DNA of 64,000 nucleotides from Hansschlegelia zhihuaiae (GTDB lineage: Bacteria > Pseudomonadota > Alphaproteobacteria > Rhizobiales > Methylopilaceae): NCBI RefSeq assembly GCF_004103825.1, contig NZ_RYFI01000013.1:60536-124535 (forward strand), read 5' to 3'. This document shows, piece by piece, positions 18,689-26,767 of the stretch. A model generated the notes under the pieces. It saw nothing but the letters and a program-made list of their open reading frames with translations, did not search any database and had not been told where the DNA came from. The translations under genes and the position numbers were made by a program. How positions within the stretch are numbered: the first letter of the stretch is position 1; each line of letters opens with the position of its first letter.

Positions 18689-18961
18689 GACTTCTCTCTA
18701 TCGGGGTTAGGAGCGCCGGGGCGGCGCCGATGGAGAGCAAGCTAAGAGGCCGGGCGCCCCGGGGTTATCGTACTGAACGGCAGGCCGATCATACGAAGGT
18801 TTGCCGGGATTAGGGCCGAGGGTTCGGTCGTCGCGCGGCCGACCAGCCCGGGCCCAAGAAGTTCCACGATCTAAACCTGCGTATGATTCCGGCGCGCTCG
18901 CGACGCTGCGAATGTCGTGGGCGTAGGGGCGCCGCGCCCTCTTACCGCTCGGGGACATGCG

Positions 18962-19708
18962 ATGCAGCAGACCGGATCGACCTCGGTGGCCGAAGCCGAC
19001 GCCAGGCTCGCCCTCGCCCGACGGATCATGGCGGTGGCGGGTCACGACCTGAAACAGCCGCTTCAGCTTGCAATAATGTCGATCGAGCTTGCGGCTCACA
19101 GTGGAAACGGCGCGCTCGCCGAAAGGCGGTTGGGCGTCGCCCAGGACGCGCTGAAACGCCTGAATGTCGAACTCGACGATCTGGCGCGCATGTCGCAGGT
19201 CGACGACCGCCTTACGCCGCGCATAAGGCCGACTGCGCTTGGCCCCATCCTGCGCGACCTGGACAGCGACTGGCAGGGCCTCGCTGAAGCCTACGGCGTC
19301 TCGCTCGCCTTCGACGGCCCGGACATTGAGGTCCTCACGGATCGGGCCATGTTCAAAACGATCCTGCGCAACCTGATCGGAAACGCCGTCAAATATTCCG
19401 AGCGCGGCGGCCGCGTGTCGGTGACCGCGCGCGTCGCCGGGAGTTTCGTGATCCTGGACGTCGCCGACGAAGGCGGCGGGATCGCGCGCGAGAAGCTCGA
19501 GCGGATCTTCGACGCTTTCGACCGGGGCGGCCGTTCGGACGCCGATGGCGGGCTCGGTCTCGGCCTCCACATCGTCCGGCAGACGGCGGAGCTGCTGGCC
19601 CACCCGATCGCGGTCCGCTCGATCGAGGGCGAGGGATCCGTATTCTCGGTCGCCCTGCCGCTCGCGGCGCCGGCCGGCCGCGGCTACGAGGCGCCGGCGC
19701 GTCAATGA
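18962..19708 (+). CDS. Soluble sensor histidine kinase
   Basis: 248 aa from ATG 18962. There is no membrane segment and almost no sensor domain. The dimerisation/phospho-acceptor motif is VAGHDLKQPLQLA (His near residue 28), followed by the ATPase domain with the N box LRNLIGNAVKYSERGG, G1 ADEGGGIARE and G2 GGLGLGLHIVRQT. It likely receives its signal from a partner protein. The stop overlaps the next kinase gene by 4 bp (ATGA), so the two kinases are translationally coupled. Confidence 0.88.
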   Translation: MQQTGSTSVAEADARLALARRIMAVAGHDLKQPLQLAIMSIELAAHSGNGALAERRLGVAQDALKRLNVELDDLARMSQVDDRLTPRIRPTALGPILRDLDSDWQGLAEAYGVSLAFDGPDIEVLTDRAMFKTILRNLIGNAVKYSERGGRVSVTARVAGSFVILDVADEGGGIAREKLERIFDAFDRGGRSDADGGLGLGLHIVRQTAELLAHPIAVRSIEGEGSVFSVALPLAAPAGRGYEAPARQ

Positions 19709-21189
19709 GGCGGCCGGGCGCGCATCCGCCGTCGCGCGAGGAGCGTCTTTTCCAGGACGCGGCGTTCGGTGCTCCTCCGATCAACAGGGCTGTCATAGGC
19801 GCGGTCTCGGGCCTGATGGCGGCTGCGATCTTCGCCGTCGACACCTTGGCGCCGATCGACGGCGCGGTCGCTGTCCTCTACGTTCTTGTGGTCTTCCTCG
19901 CCGGCCGCTCGCACAGGCCCGCCGACATCGTCGCGGCGGGGCTCGGCTGCCCCTTCCTGACGGCGGCCTCCTACGCCGCGACGCATGGATTCGAACGGCT
20001 CGACGCCTCCACGTTGAGGGCGTTCGTCGCCATGTCGGCGATCACGATCGCCTCCTTCCTCGCATGGCAGAACCAGGCCGCCACGGCGACGCTCGCGAAA
20101 CAGGCGCAGCTTCTCGAGCTGTCGCACGACATGATCTTCGTGCGCGACCTCAAGGGCGCCATCACCTACTGGAACGCGGCCGCGGAGCAGGCCTATGGCT
20201 GGACGCGGGCCGAGGCACTCGGCGAACCGGCCGACGGACTGCTGCGCACACGCTATCCGGCCGAGCGCGGCGAGGTCGAGGCCGAACTGCTGCGCGTCGG
20301 CCGGTGGGAGGGCGAGCTCGTTCAGCTCCGGCGCGACGGCGAGACGCTCTCGGTGGCGAGCCGCTGGGCGGTGCAGAGAAACCGCCAGGGCGCGCCCGTC
20401 GCCGTGCTCGAGACCCACACCGACGTCACCGAGCGCAAGCGGGCGCGCCAGGCGATGCGGGAAGCGCAGGCCGAGCTCGCTCACGCCGTGCGCGTCTCGA
20501 CGCTGGGCGAGCTCAGCGCCTCGATCGCGCACGAAGTCAAGCAGCCGCTGACCGCGATCGTGACCAGCGGAGAGGCCGCGGCGCGCTGGTTGCGCCGCGA
20601 TGTCCCAGACCTCGCGGAGGCGTCGGCGGCGGTCGCCCGCGCCGTCGCAGAAGGCAAGCGCGCCGCCCAGGTCGTGGACAGGATCCGGACGTTCCTCACC
20701 AAGGACGCAACCTTCCGGGCCGGCGTCGACCTCGCCGCCTTGCTCGAGGAGGCCGCAGGCCTTGTCGAGCATGAGCTTCAGAAACACGATGTGCTTCTTG
20801 AGATGGAGATCGCGCCTGACCTGCCGCCGATCGAGGGCGATCCTGTCCGACTCCAGCAAGTCGCGGTCAACCTGCTGGTGAACGCCGCGCAGGCGATGTC
20901 GGGACAGGCCGACGTTCGCCGGCTTTCGCTGCGAGCCGCACGCGACGCCGATTGTGACGGCGTGCTCGTCGCGGTCAGCGATTCCGGCCCGGGGCTTCCA
21001 GGCGACGACTTCGAAGGCGTCTTCCGACCGTTCTTCACGACCAGGCCGGAGGGCATGGGAATGGGGCTCGCCATCTGCCGATCGACGATCGAAGCTCACG
21101 GCGGCCGGCTCTGGGCCGAGAACGGGTCTGGAGGCGGGGCGGTCTTCTCGTTTACGCTTCCGGTCCCGGCCGCAGGAGCAGAAGGATGA
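19705..21189 (+). CDS. Membrane PAS-domain histidine kinase, FixL-like architecture
   Basis: 494 aa. Three or four hydrophobic helices lie between residues 27 and 125, followed by a PAS domain (LELSHDMIFVRDLKGAITYW... to the PAC end VTERKRA), the H box SIAHEVKQPLTAI and an HATPase domain (LLVNAAQAMSG, SDSGPGLPG, GMGMGLAICRS). No FixL heme signature was checked as definite. The kinase core is the type that pairs with FixJ/TodT-like regulators, and such a regulator starts within its stop codon (ATGA). The signal sensed is unknown. Confidence 0.9.
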   Translation: MRRPGAHPPSREERLFQDAAFGAPPINRAVIGAVSGLMAAAIFAVDTLAPIDGAVAVLYVLVVFLAGRSHRPADIVAAGLGCPFLTAASYAATHGFERLDASTLRAFVAMSAITIASFLAWQNQAATATLAKQAQLLELSHDMIFVRDLKGAITYWNAAAEQAYGWTRAEALGEPADGLLRTRYPAERGEVEAELLRVGRWEGELVQLRRDGETLSVASRWAVQRNRQGAPVAVLETHTDVTERKRARQAMREAQAELAHAVRVSTLGELSASIAHEVKQPLTAIVTSGEAAARWLRRDVPDLAEASAAVARAVAEGKRAAQVVDRIRTFLTKDATFRAGVDLAALLEEAAGLVEHELQKHDVLLEMEIAPDLPPIEGDPVRLQQVAVNLLVNAAQAMSGQADVRRLSLRAARDADCDGVLVAVSDSGPGLPGDDFEGVFRPFFTTRPEGMGMGLAICRSTIEAHGGRLWAENGSGGGAVFSFTLPVPAAGAEG

Positions 21190-21866
21190 TCAGGCAGTCC
21201 TCCAACTCCGTTCGGGGCGCGGCGCCCCAGAAGCCGATCGTGGCGATCGTCGACGACGACGAGGCGATCCGGGAGTCGCTGCGAAGCCTTTTCCGGTCGG
21301 TCGACCTCGAGGTTCTGACTTTCGCTTCGCCCGCCGACCTGCTCGCGAAACCCCTGCCTCCGGGCGCCGCCTGCATCGTCCTCGACGTCCGGCTTCCCGG
21401 CGTCAGCGGCCTCGATTTCCAGGACCAATTGGTCAGGCTCGAGATCCGGACGCCCATCATCTTCATGACCGGCCACGGGGACATCCCAATGACCGTGCGC
21501 GCGATGAAGGCCGGCGCCATCGACTTTCTGGCCAAGCCCTTCCGCGACCAGGACATGCTGGACGCCGTCATGTCGGCGATCGAGCGGGATGGGCGGAGGC
21601 GGGTCGAGGCCGCGGCGCAGGACGGCCTCAAGGCGCTTCTGGAGACGCTGACGCCTCGGGAGCGGCAGGTGATGGCCCATGTCGTCGCCGGTCTGATGAA
21701 CAAGCAGATCGCGCATGCGCTCGGCGTCAGCGAGATCACGGTGAAGATTCACCGCGGCAACGTGATGCGGAAAATGTGCGCGAAATCGCTGGCGGACCTC
21801 GTGCGCATGGCCGAGGCGCTCGACCTGCGGCGCGGGCGGGAGGGCGCGGCGCAAACCTCTGTATGA
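21186..21866 (+). CDS. FixJ/NarL-type response regulator
   Basis: 226 aa. Receiver domain with the acidic pair IVDDDEA, phospho-acceptor Asp67 (CIVLDVRLPG), the MTGHGDIPMTVRAMKAGA segment and a LAKPF lysine, typical of the FixJ class. The LuxR-type HTH follows (LTPRERQVMAHVVAGLMNKQ, then VSEITVKIHRGNVM). It overlaps the upstream kinase by ATGA, so it is very likely that kinase's cognate transcription factor. Targets are unknown; the lone receiver gene and the AcnX cluster are downstream. Confidence 0.93.
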   Translation: MIRQSSNSVRGAAPQKPIVAIVDDDEAIRESLRSLFRSVDLEVLTFASPADLLAKPLPPGAACIVLDVRLPGVSGLDFQDQLVRLEIRTPIIFMTGHGDIPMTVRAMKAGAIDFLAKPFRDQDMLDAVMSAIERDGRRRVEAAAQDGLKALLETLTPRERQVMAHVVAGLMNKQIAHALGVSEITVKIHRGNVMRKMCAKSLADLVRMAEALDLRRGREGAAQTSV

Positions 21867-21949
21867 TTCAAATCGCCGGTCCGAGAGCGCAGGTCATATG
21901 CGACGCCGGGCTTGTTCACCCGTTCGGCGACGTGTGAAAGGCGCCTGAC

Positions 21950-22330
21950 ATGACTGACGTTCCCATGATCGCGATCGTCGACGACGACGAGGCGGTCCGC
22001 ACCTCGACCGCAAGCTTCGTGCGGTCTCTCGGATATGCGACGAGGACCTATCGGTCGGGGACCGAGTTTCTGAGCGAATCCTCCCGCCGGGAACCCGACT
22101 GCATGATCGCGGATGTCCAGATGCCCGGGATCAGCGGGCCGGAGCTGCAGCAGCGGTTGATCGCCGAAGGGCGACGGTTTCCGATCATCTTCCTGACGGC
22201 TTTTCCCAGCGAGGCGATCCGCGGCCGCGTCATGGCGGCGGGGGCCGCAGGCTTCCTCGCCAAGCCGTCCGACGGCGAGACGATCGTCGCCCGCATCGAG
22301 GACGCCCTGGCGCGACGCGCAGCGCGCTGA
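21950..22330 (+). CDS. Stand-alone receiver-domain protein
   Basis: 126 aa, just a receiver domain: IVDDDEAV, phospho-acceptor Asp55 in CMIADVQMPGISG, switch Thr in IIFLTAFPSE and Lys in LAKPSDG. There is no output domain. Such single-domain regulators act as phosphate sinks or relay partners. It lies 83 bp after the FixJ-like gene and probably belongs to the same signalling unit. Confidence 0.9.
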   Translation: MTDVPMIAIVDDDEAVRTSTASFVRSLGYATRTYRSGTEFLSESSRREPDCMIADVQMPGISGPELQQRLIAEGRRFPIIFLTAFPSEAIRGRVMAAGAAGFLAKPSDGETIVARIEDALARRAAR

Positions 22331-22583
22331 AGGGCCCTTCACATGGAGAACGCCATCGCGGATCGCCAGCGACACGGGCAGGCGCCGCGGACATAGACGG
22401 ACCGCTGCACCGCGCCCGGGGAGCCGGAGGCCCACCTCATCGCGCATCTGCGGCAGGCTCGAGGACGAGGCCGTCCGCCCGACGGCGCAAGGAACTCGAC
22501 TGGCCGCGAACATGGGCTCGCCGCGACGGTCGCCCGAACTGGCTGAGAAGCTCGGACCGGTCGAACCGACGAGCTGACGCGAG
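22331..22583. other. Non-coding stretch between receiver gene and LysR remnant
   Basis: No convincing coding sequence on either strand: short frames with stops and no domain. Together with the adjoining LysR tail it looks like decayed sequence. Confidence 0.4.
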
Positions 22584-22670
22584 GCGTTCCACGCGGTGTT
22601 TGTGGGCGGCGCCTCCGTGCCAGCGCGGGTCCGCGCATTCGTCGATTTCCTGGTCGCTCGGTCGCGCTGA
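22584..22670 (+). pseudogene. C-terminal remnant of a LysR-family regulator gene
   Basis: The frame reads VFVGGASVPARVRAFVDFLV and a few more residues, then TGA at 22668. This matches the usual C-terminal end of LysR regulators (PxRVRxFVDFL). No matching frame is found upstream, so only about 28 codons of the 3' end survive. The neighbouring AcnX cluster suggests that a former regulator gene lay here and was deleted. Confidence 0.5.
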
Positions 22671-22745
22671 GAGGGCCGGCGAAGGTCCAAGTTCGGCGTG
22701 TGCCTAATGACGGCTCTTGGCGGACTGTTGAAAAACTCAACGCTC

Positions 22746-23186
22746 TTACCCGCCAAACCGCGATACGACGACCCTCCCGGAAGTGGGATCGACGCTGATC
22801 CGGTCTCCTGTCCGTATGCTCGTCACCGGATCCGGCTCGAGGCGATGCAGGATGGGAATTCCGGCGAGGACCGCGCCCTGCACGAAGACCGGATTGGTCT
22901 CGCGGCAAAGAATCGCCGCGGGCGCGATCCCCCGGCGCATGAGGTCGTAGAAGGCCCATCCGGCCGCCACCCCGCCCTTCACGGCGGGAATGACCAGGAT
23001 CTTTCCCGCGAGGTTGTGACCCTCGACCGCATGGCCCTTCCGGGAGATCAGCCCTGTCGAGCGGTCGAGATCATAGCGTGGGCTGAACGGGTCGCTCGAC
23101 ACCAGCGCCTCGCCATCCAGCGGGCGCCCGAAGCCGGGCGGACCGCGAAGCTCCAGGACGGATGGGTCGACGGCGTCGCGGGTCAT
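22746..23186 (-). CDS. Aconitase X small (swivel, DUF126) subunit
   Basis: 146 aa. The swivel domain is recognised by STGLISRKGHAVEGHNLAGK, PAVKGGVAAGWAFYDLMRRG and ILCRETNPVFVQGA. It pairs with the large subunit, whose stop overlaps its start by 4 bp (23183-23186), giving a two-gene (type II) AcnX enzyme. Known AcnX enzymes dehydrate cis-3-hydroxy-L-proline in bacteria, or phosphomevalonate in archaea. The bacterial context with GntR and a binding protein favours a hydroxyproline-like substrate. Confidence 0.88.
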   Translation of the reverse strand: MTRDAVDPSVLELRGPPGFGRPLDGEALVSSDPFSPRYDLDRSTGLISRKGHAVEGHNLAGKILVIPAVKGGVAAGWAFYDLMRRGIAPAAILCRETNPVFVQGAVLAGIPILHRLEPDPVTSIRTGDRISVDPTSGRVVVSRFGG

Positions 23187-24442
23187 GACTGCAGCCTCCC
23201 GGCCACCGCGGCCTCGACGCAGTCGCGCGTGCGGCGAAAGATGGGATGATATCGATAGCCGCCGATGATGTTGGCGAGCTTGGCCGAGTTGGTGAGGACG
23301 TTCCGCCAGCCGAAGCGCTCGCGCATCACGTCCGCGCCCATGAGATAAAAACACACGCCGACCAGCACCATGCCGCCGGCGCGCTCGATCGCCGGCACGT
23401 AGCCGAGCGCGGTCGCGGCCGCGTGGTTCATCTGGTTTGTGGTGATGATGAAGCGCGTGTTGCCGTGGACGCTGCGCCCGTCGAGGAGTTCGGCCACGAG
23501 CTTGATCTCGAACAGCGAGAGCTGCGGCCCGGTGAGAACCACGAGGTCGATCTCGTCCCGGTCGGCCGGATAGGACGCGTACACATCCGCGATCGCGGCG
23601 TCGTCGACTTTGATGGTCTGCTTCGGCTCGCGCCCCGCGAAGGCCGCGTCGACGCTCGCCGCCTCGGGGGTCACGCCCACCATATGGAACATCGCGAGCG
23701 AGCCGTAGCTCGCAAGGCTCGCCCCAAGGTGCTTCATCCGGTCGGACGTGACCGATCCCGGCTTGGCGCCGTCGATGACCGGGACCTGCCAATAGTCGTT
23801 GCACTGGCGGCCGACGACCGCCCCCAGGGCCCCCCAGTCCGCCAGGTCCTCGAGCTCGGCTGAGAGTTCGACCAGGACGGTTCCGCGCCTTTGCTCCGGA
23901 ACATGGAAGCCGTAGCGGGGGGTGCGCCCCGTTATGCCGGCCGCGAAGGCGGCGGGGCCGCTTTCGAAATTCGAACGTGCGCCCAGAACCGAGTTCGCAT
24001 AGATGACCGTGCCGGTGTCGCCCCACGCGACGTGCTCGCCGAAATGAGGCTGATAGACGCTCTGATAGTTGATGCAGGTGTCCGTCTGTATGGCCCCGAT
24101 CGTCCGGATCGCCGCGATCAGCTCCTTTTCTTTGCAGACCATGCCGGGGTCCTGAAGCAGCCGCTCGGCCGCCGCGAAGTCGACGCATCTCGCATTGGTC
24201 GTCATGGGCACGCGGAACCGCGCCGCGCCGTGGGCGATCTTCTGGAGCAGCGCCAGTCCGGGCTCGCCCATCACCTCCATGTCGCCGACCATGTGGGCCG
24301 ACGTGACGGGCACGAGACGGTCCGCGCCGAAGAAGCGCCCGACATCGACCTGCATCCGGATCGCCCACTGGACGAGTTCGCCCTGCTCGCCGGCGAGCAT
24401 GGCGTCCTCTTCCACGGTGAGCCGCAAGTCCGTCTTGGCCAT
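23183..24442 (-). CDS. Aconitase X catalytic (DUF521) subunit, hydroxyproline dehydratase-like
   Basis: 419 aa. Family segments seen: SAHMVGDMEVMGEPGL, TTNARCVDF and QTDTCINYQ (candidate Fe-S or active-site cysteines), then GYRYHPIFR at the end. AcnX enzymes carry an Fe-S cluster and catalyse dehydration; characterised bacterial two-subunit forms act on cis-3-hydroxy-L-proline giving delta1-pyrroline-2-carboxylate. A reductase for that product is not in the window. Transcription probably starts in the palindromic region at 24489-24528, shared with the divergent GntR gene. Confidence 0.88.
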   Translation of the reverse strand: MAKTDLRLTVEEDAMLAGEQGELVQWAIRMQVDVGRFFGADRLVPVTSAHMVGDMEVMGEPGLALLQKIAHGAARFRVPMTTNARCVDFAAAERLLQDPGMVCKEKELIAAIRTIGAIQTDTCINYQSVYQPHFGEHVAWGDTGTVIYANSVLGARSNFESGPAAFAAGITGRTPRYGFHVPEQRRGTVLVELSAELEDLADWGALGAVVGRQCNDYWQVPVIDGAKPGSVTSDRMKHLGASLASYGSLAMFHMVGVTPEAASVDAAFAGREPKQTIKVDDAAIADVYASYPADRDEIDLVVLTGPQLSLFEIKLVAELLDGRSVHGNTRFIITTNQMNHAAATALGYVPAIERAGGMVLVGVCFYLMGADVMRERFGWRNVLTNSAKLANIIGGYRYHPIFRRTRDCVEAAVAGRLQS

Positions 24443-24488
24443 GAGCCGCCTTTGCCTCCTCGAACCGACCGTTGACCGGGCTGATAAT

Positions 24489-24528
24489 GTCTTATAATGT
24501 TATATGTCAAGATCAGTCATTATAAGAC
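24489..24528. promoter_or_regulatory. Divergent promoter/operator between acnX and GntR genes
   Basis: Two perfect 11-bp inverted arms, GTCTTATAATG (24489-24499) and CATTATAAGAC (24518-24528), are separated by 18 bp. Each arm embeds a consensus -10 box TATAAT, one for each strand (24493-24498 and complement of 24519-24524). A GntR dimer bound to the arms would cover both promoters, giving autoregulation and acnX control. Inferred from sequence geometry. Confidence 0.7.
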
Positions 24529-24609
24529 GTTAGGTCGGATTGATCGCTGTGGAACGCCGCTTCCCCGCGGCGACGGCGGTCGACGGACGGGTCGGGAAGA
24601 GGGCTGACG

Positions 24610-25380
24610 ATGAGCGTGCATCGGTTCGAGCTTCGGCGGGAGAGCTCGCACGCCATGTACCAGCAGCTCGCCGATCACCTTGCGGATCAGATCAGGACGG
24701 GCCGGTACAAGCCGTTCGACCGGCTTCCGACCGAACTCGAGCTGAGCGAAGAGTTCCGCGTGAGCCGGATCACGGTGCGCCAGGCGATCGGGCGCCTGCT
24801 CGCGCAGAGCCTGGTGGTCCGCAAGCAGGGCAAGGGGACGTTCGTCGCGGGGCCGGCGGTCCGCCATGATCTTCAGGGCCGCAAGGGCATCATCGAAGAG
24901 CTCAGGTCCCAGGGGGTCGATCCGCAGACGAAGCTCCTGGAATTCGGCTCGGTCGAGCCGACCGAGCAGATCAGGCGGCGTCTCGGCGAGGCCGGCGCGC
25001 TGGTGCGGATCCGACGGCTCTACAGCGTCAACGGCGCGCCCTTCGCCGTCACCACGACCCATCTCCCGGCCGAAGTCGGGCGGCTCAGCTGGGAGACGGT
25101 CGAGGCCCACCCGGTCTACGACATCCTGGAGAAGTTTCTCGGGATCGCGATCGGGCGCGTCGACCTCGGGGTCCGGGCCGAAGCGGCCGGTCCGGATCTG
25201 GCGCGGCTGCTCAAGACCCGGTCGCGCGCGCCGCTTCTCGTGTTCGACCGGGTGTCGCGCTGCACGGCCGGCGTTCCGCGCGAGCACACGCTCTATTGGT
25301 CGCGCTCGGAGAACTACGAGTTCTCGCTCCGGACCGTGGGGCCTCTGTCGATCAATTCGTCGCTGCGGCGGGCCGGATAG
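24610..25380 (+). CDS. GntR-family regulator with UTRA ligand domain
   Basis: 256 aa. N-terminal winged HTH (YQQLADHLADQIRTGRY... LPTELELSEEFRVSRITVRQAI, VRKQGKGTFVAGP) followed by a UTRA effector domain (residues ~90-250). Divergent from the AcnX genes and immediately before a binding-protein gene on the same strand, so it is the likely repressor of both. A matching inverted-repeat operator lies 82 bp upstream of its start. The effector is presumably the AcnX substrate or its uptake precursor. Confidence 0.92.
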   Translation: MSVHRFELRRESSHAMYQQLADHLADQIRTGRYKPFDRLPTELELSEEFRVSRITVRQAIGRLLAQSLVVRKQGKGTFVAGPAVRHDLQGRKGIIEELRSQGVDPQTKLLEFGSVEPTEQIRRRLGEAGALVRIRRLYSVNGAPFAVTTTHLPAEVGRLSWETVEAHPVYDILEKFLGIAIGRVDLGVRAEAAGPDLARLLKTRSRAPLLVFDRVSRCTAGVPREHTLYWSRSENYEFSLRTVGPLSINSSLRRAG

Positions 25381-25448
25381 CCGCAGCCCTTCGACATGGG
25401 CCGGGCCGATCTTCGGCGCCGCGACCCCAAGAAAAAAGGGAGGACCGA

Positions 25449-26420
25449 ATGACGAGATTCATCGCCGCCTGCTGTCTTGCCGCATTGGCGGTGCTGGCGC
25501 CGTCCCCCGGCTCCGCCGCGCCCTATCCAACGAGGGTCGTCACGATCATCGTGCCGTTCCCGGCCGGCGGAGCCACGGACGTCGTCGCGCGCACCATCGC
25601 GCACGAACTGTCCGGGCGGATCGGCCAGCAGGTGATCGTGGAGAACCGGCCGGGCGCCAACGGTCTCCTGGGCTCGGCCGTGGTCGCCCGCGCGGCGCCC
25701 GACGGCTACACGCTGCTGATGGGAGGCGCGAACACGCAAGGCATGAACGACGTTCTGTACAAGAACCGTCCCTACGACTCGCTGAAAGACTTCTCCGCGA
25801 TCACGCTGACGGCGCAGATTCCGGTCGCCATCGTCGTCAATCCGTCGCTGCCGGTGAACTCCCTCCAGGAACTCGTCGCACTGGCGAAGGCCAAGCCGGG
25901 CCAGCTGAGCTACGGGTCCTCCGGAGCCGGGGGCCCGCACCACATGGCCATGGAGCTGTTCAAGTCGGTCGCCGGAGCGGACATCCAGCATGTCCCGTAC
26001 AAGGGCGGCGCGCCGCAACTCAACGACCTCGTGGCCGGCCACATCAAGATCGGCGCCATTGGCCTGCCGCCGGCCCTGCCGCATGTCCGGGAAGGCAGGC
26101 TTCGACCTCTCGCTGTGACGGGGAGAACGCGGACGGCCTTCCTGCCCGACTTGCCGACCGTGGCCGAGTCGGGCTTTCCGGGATTCGAGGTGAACTACTG
26201 GCTCGGCCTGTTCGGGCCGGCCGGCGTGCCTGGCGAGATCGTCGACAAGCTCAACGTCGAGGTGGCCGGACTTCTCAAACGACCGGACGTCCGTGACCTC
26301 CTGGCCAAGCAGGGCGTCGAGACCCTCACCAGCACGCCCGCCGAGCTCCAATCGCTGGTCGCCGTCGAGATCGAACGATGGGGCACGGTCGTCAAAGAGC
26401 GAGGGATCGCTCTCGACTAG
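25449..26420 (+). CDS. Bug/TctC-type periplasmic substrate-binding protein (1 of 3)
   Basis: 323 aa. Sec signal peptide (cleavage near GSAA), then the Bug fold with VTIIVPFPAGGATDVVARTIAHEL, VENRPGANGLLGSAVVARAAPDGYTLL, and VPYKGGAPQLNDLVAGHI. Bug proteins bind small carboxylates or amides for tripartite tricarboxylate transporters or for sensing. ATG 25449 is chosen for its strong RBS (AAGGGAGGACC) and signal peptide. It lies 68 bp after the GntR gene. No TctA/TctB membrane genes are present nearby. Confidence 0.92.
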   Translation: MTRFIAACCLAALAVLAPSPGSAAPYPTRVVTIIVPFPAGGATDVVARTIAHELSGRIGQQVIVENRPGANGLLGSAVVARAAPDGYTLLMGGANTQGMNDVLYKNRPYDSLKDFSAITLTAQIPVAIVVNPSLPVNSLQELVALAKAKPGQLSYGSSGAGGPHHMAMELFKSVAGADIQHVPYKGGAPQLNDLVAGHIKIGAIGLPPALPHVREGRLRPLAVTGRTRTAFLPDLPTVAESGFPGFEVNYWLGLFGPAGVPGEIVDKLNVEVAGLLKRPDVRDLLAKQGVETLTSTPAELQSLVAVEIERWGTVVKERGIALD

Positions 26421-26767
26421 GTGTACGGTCCGCGGATGTGGCGTGACGGATTGAGCCTGAGGCGTTCGGGCTCCGTCGGCCAGGCTTGCCGGACGCGTCC
26501 GTCCGGCGTCATTCCCGGGAGGGTTTTTGAGCGCTCGGGCATGATTGTGGGCGTCGATTAAGAGCTGCAGGTGAGTTCTGAACTGGATCCGTCGCCGCGA
26601 TAGACCCGGCCGTCCCAGTTCCCGCCGTCCGCCTCGCCTACTCGCACCTGCGGTGAGATAGCGAAGACGCCTTGCGCCGCGTCCGCGAAACCACCTACCG
26701 CCGCTGACGCGACGGTCGGGGTCGCCGGGGTGGAGCGGCGCCGGCGCGTTTAGCTGAACGCGGGCCT
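26421..26767. other. Intergenic region between convergent genes, no gene seen
   Basis: About 350 bp between the binding protein and the convergent enolase-superfamily gene. I see no domain-bearing frame and no clear terminator with a T tract. A short minus-strand frame at 26570-26720 reads smoothly but has no start and no recognised homology. It may be decayed sequence. Confidence 0.4.

Noticed and set aside
26570..26720. Minus-strand reading frame in the gap after the first Bug gene
   Set aside because: It reads for about 50 codons without a start codon, RBS or recognisable domain, and a stop lies just upstream; too weak to call a gene.
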